NCBI GenBank assembly: GCA_945893075.1
Contig: CAMDDX010000002.1
Span: 1 to 64,000 of the forward strand
Origin: Planctomyces sp. SH-PL62
GTDB lineage: Bacteria > Planctomycetota > Planctomycetia > Planctomycetales > Planctomycetaceae
Length of the DNA: 64,000 nucleotides
Direction: 5' to 3'
The notes beneath the pieces are model-generated. The model had not been told where the DNA came from, did not search any database, and saw only the letters and a list, made by a program, of their open reading frames with translations. The translations under genes were made by a program, and so were the position numbers. Positions 34,911 through 45,103 of this stretch are shown piece after piece. The stretch's first letter is position 1, and each line of letters starts with the position of its first letter.

Positions 34911-36752
34911 TCAATCGAGATAGACAAACTCATTGAGATTAAACAGCGCGAGGCAGAGATCGGCGAGCGCTGAGTCGGAGGTTAGAAACTGTTCGGCGTC
35001 GCGAACATCATCGGCGGTTGGCTTTCGATTGAGAATTTGCCGATAGGCCAACTCCACTGCCGCACGGCGGTCGGAACCAGTTTGCTTCTCGATGCGCGCG
35101 GCCAGTTGCTGGGCGGCGACGACCGAATCGTCCGCGTTCAGCAACAGCAGTGCCTGCGGCGCGATTGTCGAGACATTGCGGCGCGAGCAACTCGCATTGC
35201 CGTCCGGTTTGTCGAACGCCTCGAAAATCGGATATCGCAGATTGCGGCGAGCGAACAGATACACGCTGCGGCGTCGATGCTGCTCGACCTCCGGCGTGAC
35301 CGGCCATTGGCTCTTCAGCAACGTGCGGACGAGTTCCTCCGGCAACGGTGGCCGGAAGCCCGGCCCGCCCGGTTGACGATTCAGCTCTCCACTCGCTGCG
35401 AGCAGCGCGTCACGGATCGCTTCACCATCGAGCCGACGACGTGGGAAGTGTGCGAGCAGTGACTCCGTAGCCCGGACGCCTACGTCCGGGCGATCGGACG
35501 AGGGCGTCCAATCTACGACGACAGACGCTTGCCGATAGACGCTGGATGTCACGATCAGCCGATGCAGCCGCTTGCGGCTCCAGTCGAGTCGCGGCAACTC
35601 GGTCGCCAGCCAATCGATCAATTCCGAATGCGTCGGGGAGGTGCCCATTACTCCGAAGTCGCTCGACGATCCGACCAAGCCAGTTCCGAAGTGTCCTTGC
35701 CAGATGCGATTGACGAGCACACGCGTCGCGAGCGGGTTGTCCGCGCGAGTCAGCCAGTTCGCGAGCGACGAGCGACGTCCGCTGCTCTTTGCGTCGTCGG
35801 CCGGCGAAGGGATTGCATCACTCGACATGTTGGCGATGCGCGGAAACGCCGCCTGCACGACGGGGCCGGGGCGGCGGAAATCGCCACGCTCGAACAGGCG
35901 GCTGGTCGGTGTCTTGGAAGATTTCTCGCGCATCACTTGGCCGAGTTGCGGATGTGTCTCGAACAGCGGTTCGACGTCGAAGCAGGCTCGCAGCCGATAA
36001 AAATCGGCTTGGCTGATCGGGTCGTACTTGTGGTCGTGGCACGCCGCGCAGCCCATCTGCAAGCCGAGGAACACCGAGCCGACTGTCCCGGTCATGTCGT
36101 TGAGGAACGTGTGCCGCCGCTCGACTTGCAGGTTGATGTCGGGCATGTCCGGCCCGCAGAAGAGGAAGCCGGTGGCGATCAGCGCGGACTCGTCACCGGG
36201 CCGCAGTTCGTCGCCGGCAAGTTGCATGGCGATGAACTCGTTGAGCGGCACGTCGCGGTTGTGAGCATCAATCACCCAATCGCGAAACCGCCAAGCGTTC
36301 GGCCGCACATGATCGTGCTCGAACCCGTCGGTCTCCGCGAAGCGAGCGACATCGAGCCAGTGCTGCGCCCATCGCTCCCCGTAACTCGGCGACGCGAGCA
36401 GCCGATCCACCAACCGCTCGTACCAATCGGGCGATTCGTCGGCGAAGACTTCGTCCTGAAGCTCCAGACTCGGCGGCAGCCCCGTCAGATCAAAGCAGAC
36501 CCGCCGCAGCAGAGTCGCTCGGTCGGCATCACCCGCCGGAGTCAGTTTTTCTAGTTCGAGCCGCGAGAGAATAAACCGATCAATCGCCGTGCGGCACCAG
36601 TTCGCGTCTTGCACTGCTGGTGGAGCCGGACGACTGAGCGGTTGAAATGCCCAATGTCCGCGATCCGAGTCAGTGATCGGCGGCTCGGTGAGCATCTCGT
36701 CCGCCGAGGCGACCACTGCAATCAGCAACATTGCAATTCCGAGTGACCGCAT
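34911..36752 (-). CDS. DUF1549/DUF1553 domain-containing protein
   Basis: HWAFQPLSRPAPP; RRVCFDLTGLPPSLE; YGERWAQHWLDVARFAETDGFEHD; CAACHDHKYDPISQADFY; NRIWQGHFGTGLV. Confidence 0.93.
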   Translation of the reverse strand: MRSLGIAMLLIAVVASADEMLTEPPITDSDRGHWAFQPLSRPAPPAVQDANWCRTAIDRFILSRLELEKLTPAGDADRATLLRRVCFDLTGLPPSLELQDEVFADESPDWYERLVDRLLASPSYGERWAQHWLDVARFAETDGFEHDHVRPNAWRFRDWVIDAHNRDVPLNEFIAMQLAGDELRPGDESALIATGFLFCGPDMPDINLQVERRHTFLNDMTGTVGSVFLGLQMGCAACHDHKYDPISQADFYRLRACFDVEPLFETHPQLGQVMREKSSKTPTSRLFERGDFRRPGPVVQAAFPRIANMSSDAIPSPADDAKSSGRRSSLANWLTRADNPLATRVLVNRIWQGHFGTGLVGSSSDFGVMGTSPTHSELIDWLATELPRLDWSRKRLHRLIVTSSVYRQASVVVDWTPSSDRPDVGVRATESLLAHFPRRRLDGEAIRDALLAASGELNRQPGGPGFRPPLPEELVRTLLKSQWPVTPEVEQHRRRSVYLFARRNLRYPIFEAFDKPDGNASCSRRNVSTIAPQALLLLNADDSVVAAQQLAARIEKQTGSDRRAAVELAYRQILNRKPTADDVRDAEQFLTSDSALADLCLALFNLNEFVYLD

Positions 36753-36770
36753 GACTGCCTTCCGTCTTCA

Positions 36771-36979
36771 TCAGTCGGCTTCAGCCGACTCCCCATTTGC
36801 CACCAACTTCAGTTGGTGGAAGCGGGCTGAATAAAACTTGGTTGAGCCGGCTTCAGCCGGCTTGTGTCCTGTCTTAAGACCTCGCCCAAGCCGGCTGAAG
36901 CCGGCTACTCAATTTCGTGGTCCTCGCTCACCACCAGCTAAAGCTGGTGGCAAATGGGGAGTCGGCTGAAGCCGACTGA
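36771..36979. repeat. nested inverted repeat
   Basis: Perfect 35-bp outer arms 36771-36805 / 36945-36979; inner arms about 36842-36863 / 36888-36912 (AGCCGGCTTCAGCCGGCTT). Confidence 0.93.
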
Positions 36980-36994
36980 TCAACTCAGGATTCA

Positions 36995-37219
36995 TCATGA
37001 TTGCGCGACCGCAGATTTCTTGCGCCGCCGCCCGCGCCGCGCCAGCAGCATCGCTGCAGCTTCCTCCGCAGACACCACATTCTTCTGAAGAAGAAGCTTC
37101 ATCAGCGCGTCGATCCGGTCACGAAGATCGATGGTTTGTTCTGCCAACGCCGTCAAACGCGCAATTTCACCTTCCAAATGATCAATACGGTGTTTGTTGA
37201 TAACGCTCAAAAGATCCAT
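36995..37219 (-). CDS. small hypothetical protein
   Basis: 74-aa ORF with heptad-like pattern and basic C-terminus (RRGRRRKKS). Confidence 0.45.
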   Translation of the reverse strand: MDLLSVINKHRIDHLEGEIARLTALAEQTIDLRDRIDALMKLLLQKNVVSAEEAAAMLLARRGRRRKKSAVAQS

Positions 37220-37258
37220 AAAACCTCCTCAACTTCCGAACGTCTTAAAAATATCGAA

Positions 37259-38500
37259 TCACTCCACCGCGAACTCATGCACTGTCACCTGCCGATAGGT
37301 TTCGCCGGGCTTGAGGATGCAGGACGGGAACGACGGTTGGTTCGGTGAGTCCGGGAACTTTTGGGTTTCCAGGCAGAAGCCGCCGTGCTTGGCGAAGCCG
37401 TTGACGTCGGGAGTGCCGGGCAGATAGTTGCCGGTGTAGAACTGCACGCCGGGTTCGGTCGTGAGGACGCGCATCACGCGGCCGGTCGAGGGTTCGCGGA
37501 CCTCGGCGGCGAGCACCGGTGCTTTGGTCGAGTCGCCGCCGTCCTTGATGACCCAACAGTGGTCGTAGCCTTGCGGGTCGTTCGTCAGCTTGCCGAGGTC
37601 TTGGCCGATCGGCTTCGCTTTCGTGAAGTCCATCGGGCCGTCGTCTTTGACGGCGGTGAGCTTGCCGGTCGGGATCGATTCGTCATCGACGGCGATGTAG
37701 CTGTCGCAGTTCAAGTGAATGATGTGATCGAGGACCATGCCGCTCTCCGCTCGCGCGCCTTTCAGGTTCCAGTAGGCGTGGTTCGTGAGGTTCAGCGGCG
37801 TGGCTTTGTCCGTGGTCGCGGAGTACTCGATGCGGAGTTCGTTCTTGTCGGTCAGCTTGTAAGTCACGACCGAGGTCAACGTGCCGGGATAGCCTTCGTC
37901 GCCGTCGGGGCTGACGTGCGTCAGCTTCACGCCAGCCCAACCCTCGCCCTGAACTGTCTCGGAGTCCCAAATGTATTTGTCGAAGCCTTTCACTCCGCCG
38001 TGCAGATGATTCGCGTTGTTGTTGTTCTTGGCGAGCGTGTACTCGGTCCCGTCGAGCGTGAAATGTCCTTTGCCAATCCGATTGCTGTAGCGGCCGCAGA
38101 GGGCTCCGAAGTACGGCGGGTTCTTCAGGAACCTTTCGTTGTTGGGCGAGAAGCCACAGACGATGTTGTCGAGCTTGCCGTTGCGATCCGGCGTCTCGAC
38201 CGACGCCAGAATTCCGCCCAAGTTCAGGACCACGGCTCGCAAGCCGTTCTTGTTCGTGAGCACGAACTGTTCGAGTTGCTTGCCATCGGCTTCGTCATTG
38301 AGTCTTTCGCGGACAACGCGGGCGGAGGAATTCATGTCGGCTTCTTTGCTGGAGGAATCGGAGGTGGAGTCGGGAATCGTGTCGGCAGTAAGGATCGGTG
38401 GCGGAGGCGGCGGCGACGACGAGTCGGGTTTCGATTCACATCCCGATCCGCAGATCGCAAGACAGCTCAATAGGCCGAAGCGTAGCAGTGATTTCTTCAT
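37259..38500 (-). CDS. aldose 1-epimerase-like secreted protein
   Basis: Lipoprotein-like leader; GGILASVETPDRNGKLDNIVCGF; GRYSNRIGKGHFTLDG; NNNANHLHGGVKGFDK; LTNHAYWNLKG; QFYTGNYLPG; FCLETQKFPDSPNQPSFPS. Confidence 0.93.
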   Translation of the reverse strand: MKKSLLRFGLLSCLAICGSGCESKPDSSSPPPPPPILTADTIPDSTSDSSSKEADMNSSARVVRERLNDEADGKQLEQFVLTNKNGLRAVVLNLGGILASVETPDRNGKLDNIVCGFSPNNERFLKNPPYFGALCGRYSNRIGKGHFTLDGTEYTLAKNNNNANHLHGGVKGFDKYIWDSETVQGEGWAGVKLTHVSPDGDEGYPGTLTSVVTYKLTDKNELRIEYSATTDKATPLNLTNHAYWNLKGARAESGMVLDHIIHLNCDSYIAVDDESIPTGKLTAVKDDGPMDFTKAKPIGQDLGKLTNDPQGYDHCWVIKDGGDSTKAPVLAAEVREPSTGRVMRVLTTEPGVQFYTGNYLPGTPDVNGFAKHGGFCLETQKFPDSPNQPSFPSCILKPGETYRQVTVHEFAVE

Positions 38501-38655
38501 GGCAAACTCCGCGAGTGTGTATCGTCGATCAAACGCGGAAGCATCTTGGGAGCGGCTCAATCGGATGGTCAAGTCTCGCCGCGAGAGACCAGGGTTCGGC
38601 GAAAAGTCGTCTCCCTGGGAATCCGGGACTGGTCTACAACCTGGCTCGCAGGTTG

Positions 38656-38715
38656 GCTCGTTGTGACCCCATTGGTGGGGTCGAACTCGCCCCGATGAAT
38701 CGGGTCACTACGAGC
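38656..38715. repeat. inverted repeat, same family as 9131-9190
   Basis: GCTCGTTGTGACCCCATTGGTGGGGTC ... CCCCGATGAATCGGGTCACTACGAGC. Confidence 0.82.
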
Positions 38716-38747
38716 GCGAGCGGGGCTTCAATCACGGAAGGTTTGGC

Positions 38748-39503
38748 ATGAATCAATACGTTTCGAGCATCTCCGGCAGTCGCTTGGCCATGTTTCTGTT
38801 GGGAGCCACGCTGGCCTTGGGCTTCACGTATTCCGCGCATCTGATGTCGTCGGCGATTGTCAGCTTCAAGCATCAAAACACCATCAAGGTGAAAGGGATC
38901 GCCGAGAAAGCCATCACTTCCGACTCGGCTCGTTGGAACGCCACTTGGATGCGGCGTTCAACAACGCTCAAAGAGGGATACGCGGAACTCGAAGTGCAGC
39001 GTGACGTCGTCAAGAAGTTTCTCAGCGAAGCCAAGGTTCCGGAGTCCGACTGCACCTACTCCGCCGTCTCCACGGAGACCGTGTTCAAGAAGGACGAAAA
39101 CGGTCAGACCTCCAATGAAGTCTTCGGCTATGTGCTCAACCAGTCGGTCGAGATCAAATCCAAGGATGTGCGGCTCGTGGAGACCGTTTCCAAGAGCATT
39201 ACGGAACTCATCAAAGAGGGGATCGAGATTCAGAGCCATCGTCCGGAGTTCATTTTTACGGGCTTGGAACAATTGAAGCTCGAACTGTTGGGGAACGCGA
39301 CCAAGAACGCTTACGACCGCGCGAAGGCGCTCGCCGAGAACAGTCGCGGCAAAGTTGGTGCGTTGAACTCGGCGTCGCAAGGAGTCTTCCAGATCACGCC
39401 AGTCGATTCGACGGATGTCTCAGACGGCGGCGAGTACGACACGACCACGATCGAGAAAAAGGTCAAAGCAGTCGTCACGCTGGAATATCACATCGAGAAG
39501 TAG
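38748..39503 (+). CDS. SIMPL domain-containing protein
   Basis: IKVKGIAEKAITSDSARWNATW...; LKLELLGNATKNAYDRAKALAENSRGKVGAL. Confidence 0.85.
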   Translation: MNQYVSSISGSRLAMFLLGATLALGFTYSAHLMSSAIVSFKHQNTIKVKGIAEKAITSDSARWNATWMRRSTTLKEGYAELEVQRDVVKKFLSEAKVPESDCTYSAVSTETVFKKDENGQTSNEVFGYVLNQSVEIKSKDVRLVETVSKSITELIKEGIEIQSHRPEFIFTGLEQLKLELLGNATKNAYDRAKALAENSRGKVGALNSASQGVFQITPVDSTDVSDGGEYDTTTIEKKVKAVVTLEYHIEK

Positions 39504-39506
39504 CGT

Positions 39507-40676
39507 TCACTTCCCGTCGGTGCCGGAGCCGTTGCCGCCGGAGCGTTGCAGGAATTGCAGCCAGCGGCGGCCTTGTGCCGCTCCTGAACCTTCGCGTGTG
39601 CCGCCCGCATTGGGGCTGGGTTCGTCGGGCGCGAGACCCAGTTTCTTCAACTGCTGCGCGAGTTGATTCGCTTTGATTGTCAGGCGCGCATCCTCGCGTG
39701 CCAGCTTGGCGCGTTGCAGCGACAGATCGACTTCGGCCACGCGCAGCTTGTCTTTCAGGCGGTCGCGCAAGCTGAACAATTCGTGCTGCAAGTCTTCGGG
39801 GACGCGGTTGAGTCGGTCCCAATCGGGGAATTCAGTGCTCGCGTCGGGGGAGCTGAGCCGGCGCAGCAACAGCGAGATGAATTCATCACGGTCGCGGATC
39901 GCATCGCAGAGTTGTTGATGATCGGCGCTGTCGAAATCGACCGGCAGTGGCGGTTCGGACAACGTCGGCGAATCCGAGCGTTCGAGAGCAACCGGTTCGG
40001 TGAAAATACTCTCGCTGGTCGCTGCGTGTCGTGGCGGAGAATGCGAGACCGTTTCCAGGTTGATGCTTTCGCCCGCCATGACCGCGGCTTTGATCGCTTC
40101 CCAACCCATCGTCGCCGGCTTAGTCGGGGCAATCTCCGGAAGGACGGAAACGTTGGACGAAACCTCGGCTGAAGAATTCGCGCCGTCCTTCTCGTTCAAA
40201 GTCGATGTCGAACCGTTCGCACTGGCTCGCGAAGAACCCCCGGAGCCCGTCGAGACGAGGTCGTGCAGGTCGTTGAGCCGCGATTCGATGCGGGTCAGCA
40301 TCTCGGCCGCTTGCAGCTCTTCCCATTGGCCGAGCAGTTGCGTCATCTGCCCGGCCAGAGTTTGCTGATTCTCGATCAACTCTGGCGAGATGCCGACGGC
40401 GGTCGCTCCGCCTCGTCCGCCCCCTGTGCGTTGCATGCGGTCCAATTGATCGGCCGCTTGTTCGAGTCGCTGCGTCAGCATCTGCACGATTTGCTCGCGC
40501 TCTTTAAGCGAATCTTGCAGCGTCTGAATGCGCTTCTCGTAGGCTGTGGCGAGCGGTTCGTCGGCAACGACGCTTCTCGAGCCACGGCCGCTCTTCGCAA
40601 CCACAGGCTGCGAAGCTTCCGAAGCTGAGCTGGCATCGCCAGCCGTGAAACGTGAAGCGGTGTCGGCGGGATGCGA
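39507..40676 (-). CDS. hypothetical coiled-coil protein
   Basis: Long Glu/Gln/Arg-rich heptad regions; no recognisable enzyme motif. Confidence 0.6.
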   Translation of the reverse strand, partial: SHPADTASRFTAGDASSASEASQPVVAKSGRGSRSVVADEPLATAYEKRIQTLQDSLKEREQIVQMLTQRLEQAADQLDRMQRTGGGRGGATAVGISPELIENQQTLAGQMTQLLGQWEELQAAEMLTRIESRLNDLHDLVSTGSGGSSRASANGSTSTLNEKDGANSSAEVSSNVSVLPEIAPTKPATMGWEAIKAAVMAGESINLETVSHSPPRHAATSESIFTEPVALERSDSPTLSEPPLPVDFDSADHQQLCDAIRDRDEFISLLLRRLSSPDASTEFPDWDRLNRVPEDLQHELFSLRDRLKDKLRVAEVDLSLQRAKLAREDARLTIKANQLAQQLKKLGLAPDEPSPNAGGTREGSGAAQGRRWLQFLQRSGGNGSGTDGK

Positions 40677-40826
40677 CATGAAATCCGTCTCTAACCACAA
40701 TCGGGGAACACTCGGAAACTCATCCGAAGCGCGAGCGATGGAACGCCGAAGGTTAGGTCAGAGACTGGCGGCTCGGGGTGGCGGACGACCGCGGCGCTCG
40801 GCAAAGGTGGTCAGGTCGTGACGGTG

Positions 40827-41792
40827 CTAACGATTGTCATCAACCTGCGGATTGACCACGTTCTCCGGGATTTGTCCGGCCAGCGTCATGACCACCTGCC
40901 GAGCGGCCCGGACTCGTAACTCGTGGAGCGACTCGATCGACACGAACGCCGTATGCGGCGTGACGATGACTCGCTCGTCTCGAAACAACGGCTGCGACAG
41001 ATCGGGAGGTTCTGGCTCAAACACATCGAGCGCCGCTCCGGCGATCCGGTTGGACTGCAACGACTCCCACAGCGCTGCGTGGTCGATCAGCCCGCCCCGT
41101 GAGGTGTTGATGACGAATGCGGTCGGCTTGAGCAGCGCCAGCGATTCGCGATTGAGCAAATGCCGCGTCTCCGGTGTGAGCGGTACATTGAGCGACACGA
41201 AGTCACTCTCTCGCAACAACTCCGGCAGTTCGACCATCCGAACGCCGCAGCCGTGATCGTTGCCCGATCGCGTCCAGCCGATGATCTCGAAGCCGAACGC
41301 GCGGGCTCGCTCGGCAACCGCTCGCGCGATGCGACCCATGCCGACGATGCCCAGCACCGAGCCGCGCAACCGACGCCGCAGCGGGCCGGCTTGCAACCGG
41401 TACTCGCCGGCCTTCGTCCGCTGATGAAAGAACGCCACTTTCCGAGCACACGCCAGCAACAACGCCAACGCGTGATCGGCAACTTCCTCGACGCAGTAGT
41501 CCGGCACGTTCGTGACTCGAATGCGTCGTTCGGTCGCAACGGCCACCGCGATGTTGTCCAAGCCGATTCCCATGCGCGCGATGTGTCGACACTTCGTCGC
41601 CGCGCGCACGACTGCCTCCGTCACCGGCACCCAGCAACTCATGATCGCATCGACGTCCACGGCCAGCCGGCACAACGTCGACTCGGAGCCGTCGGGAGCT
41701 TCGATCAACTCCGCACCGATACCGGCCAGAACCAATTGCTCAATGGAACTGTCCGGCCAGGCTCGATCAGTCAGCAGCACTCGCCAGGACAT
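40827..41792 (-). CDS. D-2-hydroxyacid dehydrogenase (phosphoglycerate dehydrogenase-like)
   Basis: GSVLGIVGMGRIARAVAERARAFG; FVINTSRGGLIDHAAL; AGAALDVFEPEPP; VTPHTAF. Confidence 0.93.
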   Translation of the reverse strand: MSWRVLLTDRAWPDSSIEQLVLAGIGAELIEAPDGSESTLCRLAVDVDAIMSCWVPVTEAVVRAATKCRHIARMGIGLDNIAVAVATERRIRVTNVPDYCVEEVADHALALLLACARKVAFFHQRTKAGEYRLQAGPLRRRLRGSVLGIVGMGRIARAVAERARAFGFEIIGWTRSGNDHGCGVRMVELPELLRESDFVSLNVPLTPETRHLLNRESLALLKPTAFVINTSRGGLIDHAALWESLQSNRIAGAALDVFEPEPPDLSQPLFRDERVIVTPHTAFVSIESLHELRVRAARQVVMTLAGQIPENVVNPQVDDNR

Positions 41793-42003
41793 CGGATTCT
41801 CTCCGCAGGCCGACAAGGATCAGTGAGCGGCACGGCGCTAGCCGCCGGTGATCCTGGGTGTTTCGCACCATGCTACCGGCGGCCGGTGCCATCCTACGAT
41901 CACTCGCAATCTATTGCGCGTCCGCGCGTTTGCCACTCGCGACGGCGACTCGTATCATCCCGCCCCGTTCACGATCTCCATTAACCTCGAACCCTGACAC
42001 ATC

Positions 42004-42369
42004 ATGGCCAAAATCACCTTCGTCAAAGAGAAGAAGACCATCGAAGTTCCCCCCGGCACCAATCTCCGCAAGGCGGCGTTGGAAAATGGAGTGCAAGTCT
42101 ACTGGGGGTTCCACAAGAATTTCCCGTTCAACTGCATGGGCTTCGGTCACTGCGGCAGTTGCAACGTGCTGATCACGAAGGGCGAGGACAACGTCAGCAC
42201 GCCCGGCTTGTGGGAACGCTTCCGCATCCTCGCCGGACCGCTGCTGTTCTTCTGGCGGATCGGTAACGAAAAGCAGCTCAGACTTTCGTGTCGCTGCCAA
42301 GTGAATGGCGACGTCGAGGTTGAAACCACGCCGACTCACAACTGGCACGGCGAACGCTTCTGGGGCTGA
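42004..42369 (+). CDS. 2Fe-2S ferredoxin-like protein
   Basis: Cysteine pattern CMGFGHCGSCNVLI...LSCRCQV in a ferredoxin-like context. Confidence 0.85.
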   Translation: MAKITFVKEKKTIEVPPGTNLRKAALENGVQVYWGFHKNFPFNCMGFGHCGSCNVLITKGEDNVSTPGLWERFRILAGPLLFFWRIGNEKQLRLSCRCQVNGDVEVETTPTHNWHGERFWG

Positions 42370-42374
42370 CCTTC

Positions 42375-42453
42375 GTGAGCGACAAGGCGCTAGCCGTCGG
42401 TGTTTGCCCACGTTATCGCCGCCAGCACCGGCGGCTAGCGCCTTGCCGCTCAC
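42375..42453. repeat. inverted repeat (GTGAGCGACAAGGCGCTAGCCG family)
   Basis: 28-bp arms 42375-42402 / 42426-42453, 26/28. Confidence 0.88.
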
Positions 42454-42944
42454 GGTCGCGACGCGCGATTGCGTTCGTCGAGAATCGCCTGAAGTTCTGC
42501 GATCGCTTCCAGATCTTTGGGGCGTCCGGCGGCGCGCTTCAGTTGGATCAGCCGATCCAACGTCACACAGCGGCAAGTGACGCCTAACGCTGTCACCTCC
42601 AGTGTCGAAGGCAGAAGTTGTTGATAGGTGCCGCCACCAGCGACTTCACCCAGGAAGTCGATGAAGCCCAGGTCGGTCGTCAGCGTGAAATTCAAACCCG
42701 CCAAAATCGTGGGCTCATCCCAATGAAATGGCAGACCAAGCGGTGCTCCGCGAAGATACGGCTGATGATCTTTCAAGGCTTCGGCTAGCCGCCGCACGTT
42801 GTCTGGAGTGCGCGAATAGACGACATCCACATCCGAAGTGGATCGGTCCGAGCCATGCAGCGCCGCAGCCCATCCACCAATCACAATGAAATCGACGCCA
42901 TGAGCGTTGAGCAGTTTTACGACTTCATCCAGCATCGCGGTCAT
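42450..42944 (-). CDS. MNT-type nucleotidyltransferase domain protein
   Basis: FIVIGGWAAALHGSDRSTSDVDVV (GG/GS...DxD signature); start overlaps the upstream ORF stop. Confidence 0.82.
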   Translation of the reverse strand: MTAMLDEVVKLLNAHGVDFIVIGGWAAALHGSDRSTSDVDVVYSRTPDNVRRLAEALKDHQPYLRGAPLGLPFHWDEPTILAGLNFTLTTDLGFIDFLGEVAGGGTYQQLLPSTLEVTALGVTCRCVTLDRLIQLKRAAGRPKDLEAIAELQAILDERNRASRP

Positions 42945-43201
42945 CGCCCGTCTCCGTGCGCTGGTTGATCCGCAGGAACCGCAGCGGCCTGAGTGGCCGC
43001 GCCTTGCCAAGCCGCGCGGGATTTTTGAAACGACTGATACTTTCGCAATCGTTCTTCGACGGTCAGCTTGAGATTCTCGCGGATGATCGTGCGATCGACG
43101 TCCTTCTTGTAGACCTCAATGACGGGGTCAAAGAAGTCCGGAGGCGGATAGTCCAGGCTGTAGGGCAGCGATGTTTCGTCGGAGGGATTTTGATGGGGCA
43201 T
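42941..43201 (-). CDS. small hypothetical protein (intact copy)
   Basis: MPHQNPSDETSLPYSLDYPPPDFFDPVIEVYKKDVDRTIIRENLKLTVEERLRKYQSFQKSR; paired with the nucleotidyltransferase. Confidence 0.65.
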   Translation of the reverse strand: MPHQNPSDETSLPYSLDYPPPDFFDPVIEVYKKDVDRTIIRENLKLTVEERLRKYQSFQKSRAAWQGAATQAAAVPADQPAHGDGR

Positions 43202-43620
43202 AGTCGCACCTCGGTTCAATCGGTGACGGCTTGAGTCTATCACAGCTCGTACCGGATTTGGCCGTTCGTTTGGGACCGCGAGACTCTGACTCCGGGGTCA
43301 GCAGTCCGACCTACTTTTCCGACGCACGCACCCGCCCTGCGGAGTTCCTCGAAAAATGTTTGCGCGTTCTGGTGCTTCCGCAAACGCTCTTCGACGGTCA
43401 GCTTGAGATTTTCGCGAATGATCGTGCGATCGACATCTTGCTTGTAGACCTCAATGACCGGGTCGAAGAAGTCCGGAGGAGGGTAGTCCAAGCTGTAGGG
43501 CAGCGGTGCTTCGTCGGAGGGGTTTTGATGGGACATGGTCGCGCCTCGGTTCAATCGGTGACGGCCTCAGTCTATCACAGCTCATACCGGATTTGGCCGT
43601 TTGTTTGCGATCGTGAGACT
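43045..43620. repeat. direct tandem duplication, offset about 335 bp
   Basis: Near-identical blocks about 43045-43290 and 43380-43625 spanning an ATPase ORF tail, its stop, the intergenic gap and the N-terminus of the small ORF. Confidence 0.88.
43240..43536 (-). CDS. chimeric small ORF from tandem duplication
   Basis: N-terminus near-identical to the 42941-43201 product; C-terminus [15 protein letters not shown] identical to the tail of the adjacent ATPase ORF. Confidence 0.55.
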   Translation of the reverse strand: MSHQNPSDEAPLPYSLDYPPPDFFDPVIEVYKQDVDRTIIRENLKLTVEERLRKHQNAQTFFEELRRAGACVGKVGRTADPGVRVSRSQTNGQIRYEL

Positions 43621-44996
43621 CGATCGGTCGAGTACAGCCCGGCCAGAACGAATTCGACGCACGAGGCCCGCACTGCCACATCGGTCGCCGCGTTGACCTC
43701 GAACGCTTTGTCCCAGGCGGGCGGGACGCGCTTCAATCGCTCGGCGTAGTACGACGACGGCAACAGGTCGCCGACTTCGATCTTCACCCCCTCAGCGAAA
43801 ATCTTGGCGATCTCTTCGAGGCCATGCTCGGCGACGTATTCGTTGAAGACGGTGTGGATCGCCTCGGCCAGCAGGGCATCGAGGATTTGCCGTTCGGACA
43901 TTTGATGGCTGCCCATCAGGTCCAATTCCAGCTTGCCGAGCGATGACGAATACAAGTGGCCGAGGTCACTGATACGCGGCACGACGGGGCGTTCGCCGAG
44001 ACGCGCTCCGCGCTGGCGGGCGCTGGCAACCATCGTGCGATAGTTGGCGATGCTGAATCGAGCGCTCACACCGGATGCCTGGTCGATGTACTTCGATTTG
44101 CGAGCGGCAATGCTCAGTTCTTCGATGATCTCCTTCATGAACCGCGGCACAATCACCGGGAACGGTTCGCCGAGGTCGATGGCCGCTTCTTGTTCGAGAA
44201 TCTCGATCCCCTGGTCGCGGTCCTTCGGATAGTGCGTGTGGATCACCGAACCGATGCGGTCCTTGAGTTGCGGAATGACCTTGCCGCTGCGGTTGTACGT
44301 CGCCGGGTTGGCCGAGAACAAAATCAGCACGTCGATGTCGAACCGCACCGGGTAGCCACGAATCTGCACGTCGCGCTCTTCGAGGATGTTGAACAGCCCA
44401 ACTTGCACGAGCTCATCCAACTCCGGCAGTTCGTTCATCGCGAAGATGCCGCGGTGCATGCGCGGGATCAGTCCGAAGTGCAAAGCCGCCTCGGCCGACA
44501 TGCTGACTCCGCCAGCCAGCTTCGCCGGGTCGATCTCACCAATAATGTCGGCGAACTTCGTGCCGGGCGCGAGCCGCTCGACGTACCGGTCGGCACGCGG
44601 CCACCACGCGATCGGGACTTCGCTGGGCGGGACCGACGCGACCAACTCGCGGCAGACGCTCGTGATCGGTCGGTATGGGTCGTCATGCACGGGAGCTTCC
44701 GGATGCACGATGTAGGGAATCTCGTCATCAAGGAATCGTATCAGCGTCCGCATCAGCCGGCTCTTGCCCTGCCCCTTCTCGCCGAGGAACAGCATGTCGT
44801 GGCCGGCGATGATCGCGATGTTCGTTTCCGGAATGACGGTGCTCTCATAGCCGACCATTCCCGGAAAGAGTTCGTCTCCCGCCGATAGCATCCGCAGGAA
44901 GTTATCCCGAATCTCTTGCTTGACCGTCTTCGAGGCCCAGCCACTCTCACGCAGTTGTTGCAGGTTCGTTGGTTTTCGATCGCTGGCTGGCATCAT
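43575..44996 (-). CDS. MoxR/magnesium-chelatase-type AAA+ ATPase
   Basis: Walker [87 protein letters not shown]. Confidence 0.9.
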   Translation of the reverse strand: MMPASDRKPTNLQQLRESGWASKTVKQEIRDNFLRMLSAGDELFPGMVGYESTVIPETNIAIIAGHDMLFLGEKGQGKSRLMRTLIRFLDDEIPYIVHPEAPVHDDPYRPITSVCRELVASVPPSEVPIAWWPRADRYVERLAPGTKFADIIGEIDPAKLAGGVSMSAEAALHFGLIPRMHRGIFAMNELPELDELVQVGLFNILEERDVQIRGYPVRFDIDVLILFSANPATYNRSGKVIPQLKDRIGSVIHTHYPKDRDQGIEILEQEAAIDLGEPFPVIVPRFMKEIIEELSIAARKSKYIDQASGVSARFSIANYRTMVASARQRGARLGERPVVPRISDLGHLYSSSLGKLELDLMGSHQMSERQILDALLAEAIHTVFNEYVAEHGLEEIAKIFAEGVKIEVGDLLPSSYYAERLKRVPPAWDKAFEVNAATDVAVRASCVEFVLAGLYSTDRVSRSQTNGQIRYEL

Positions 44997-45103
44997 GTCT
45001 CCGCAGTTCCAAGGAGTCGCTGTGGGATTCGTTCGTCGATTCGCGGCGGTAGTATAGCAGCGAGTTGTCATGAGCCGACACTCGCCCACGAGCAGGAAGG
45101 GAA

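Noticed and set aside
34696-34914. 72-aa minus-strand ORF MSFGVRWLDTALDFLDAAGEW...
   Set aside because: Lies across a nested palindrome; peptide is the repeat read in one frame.
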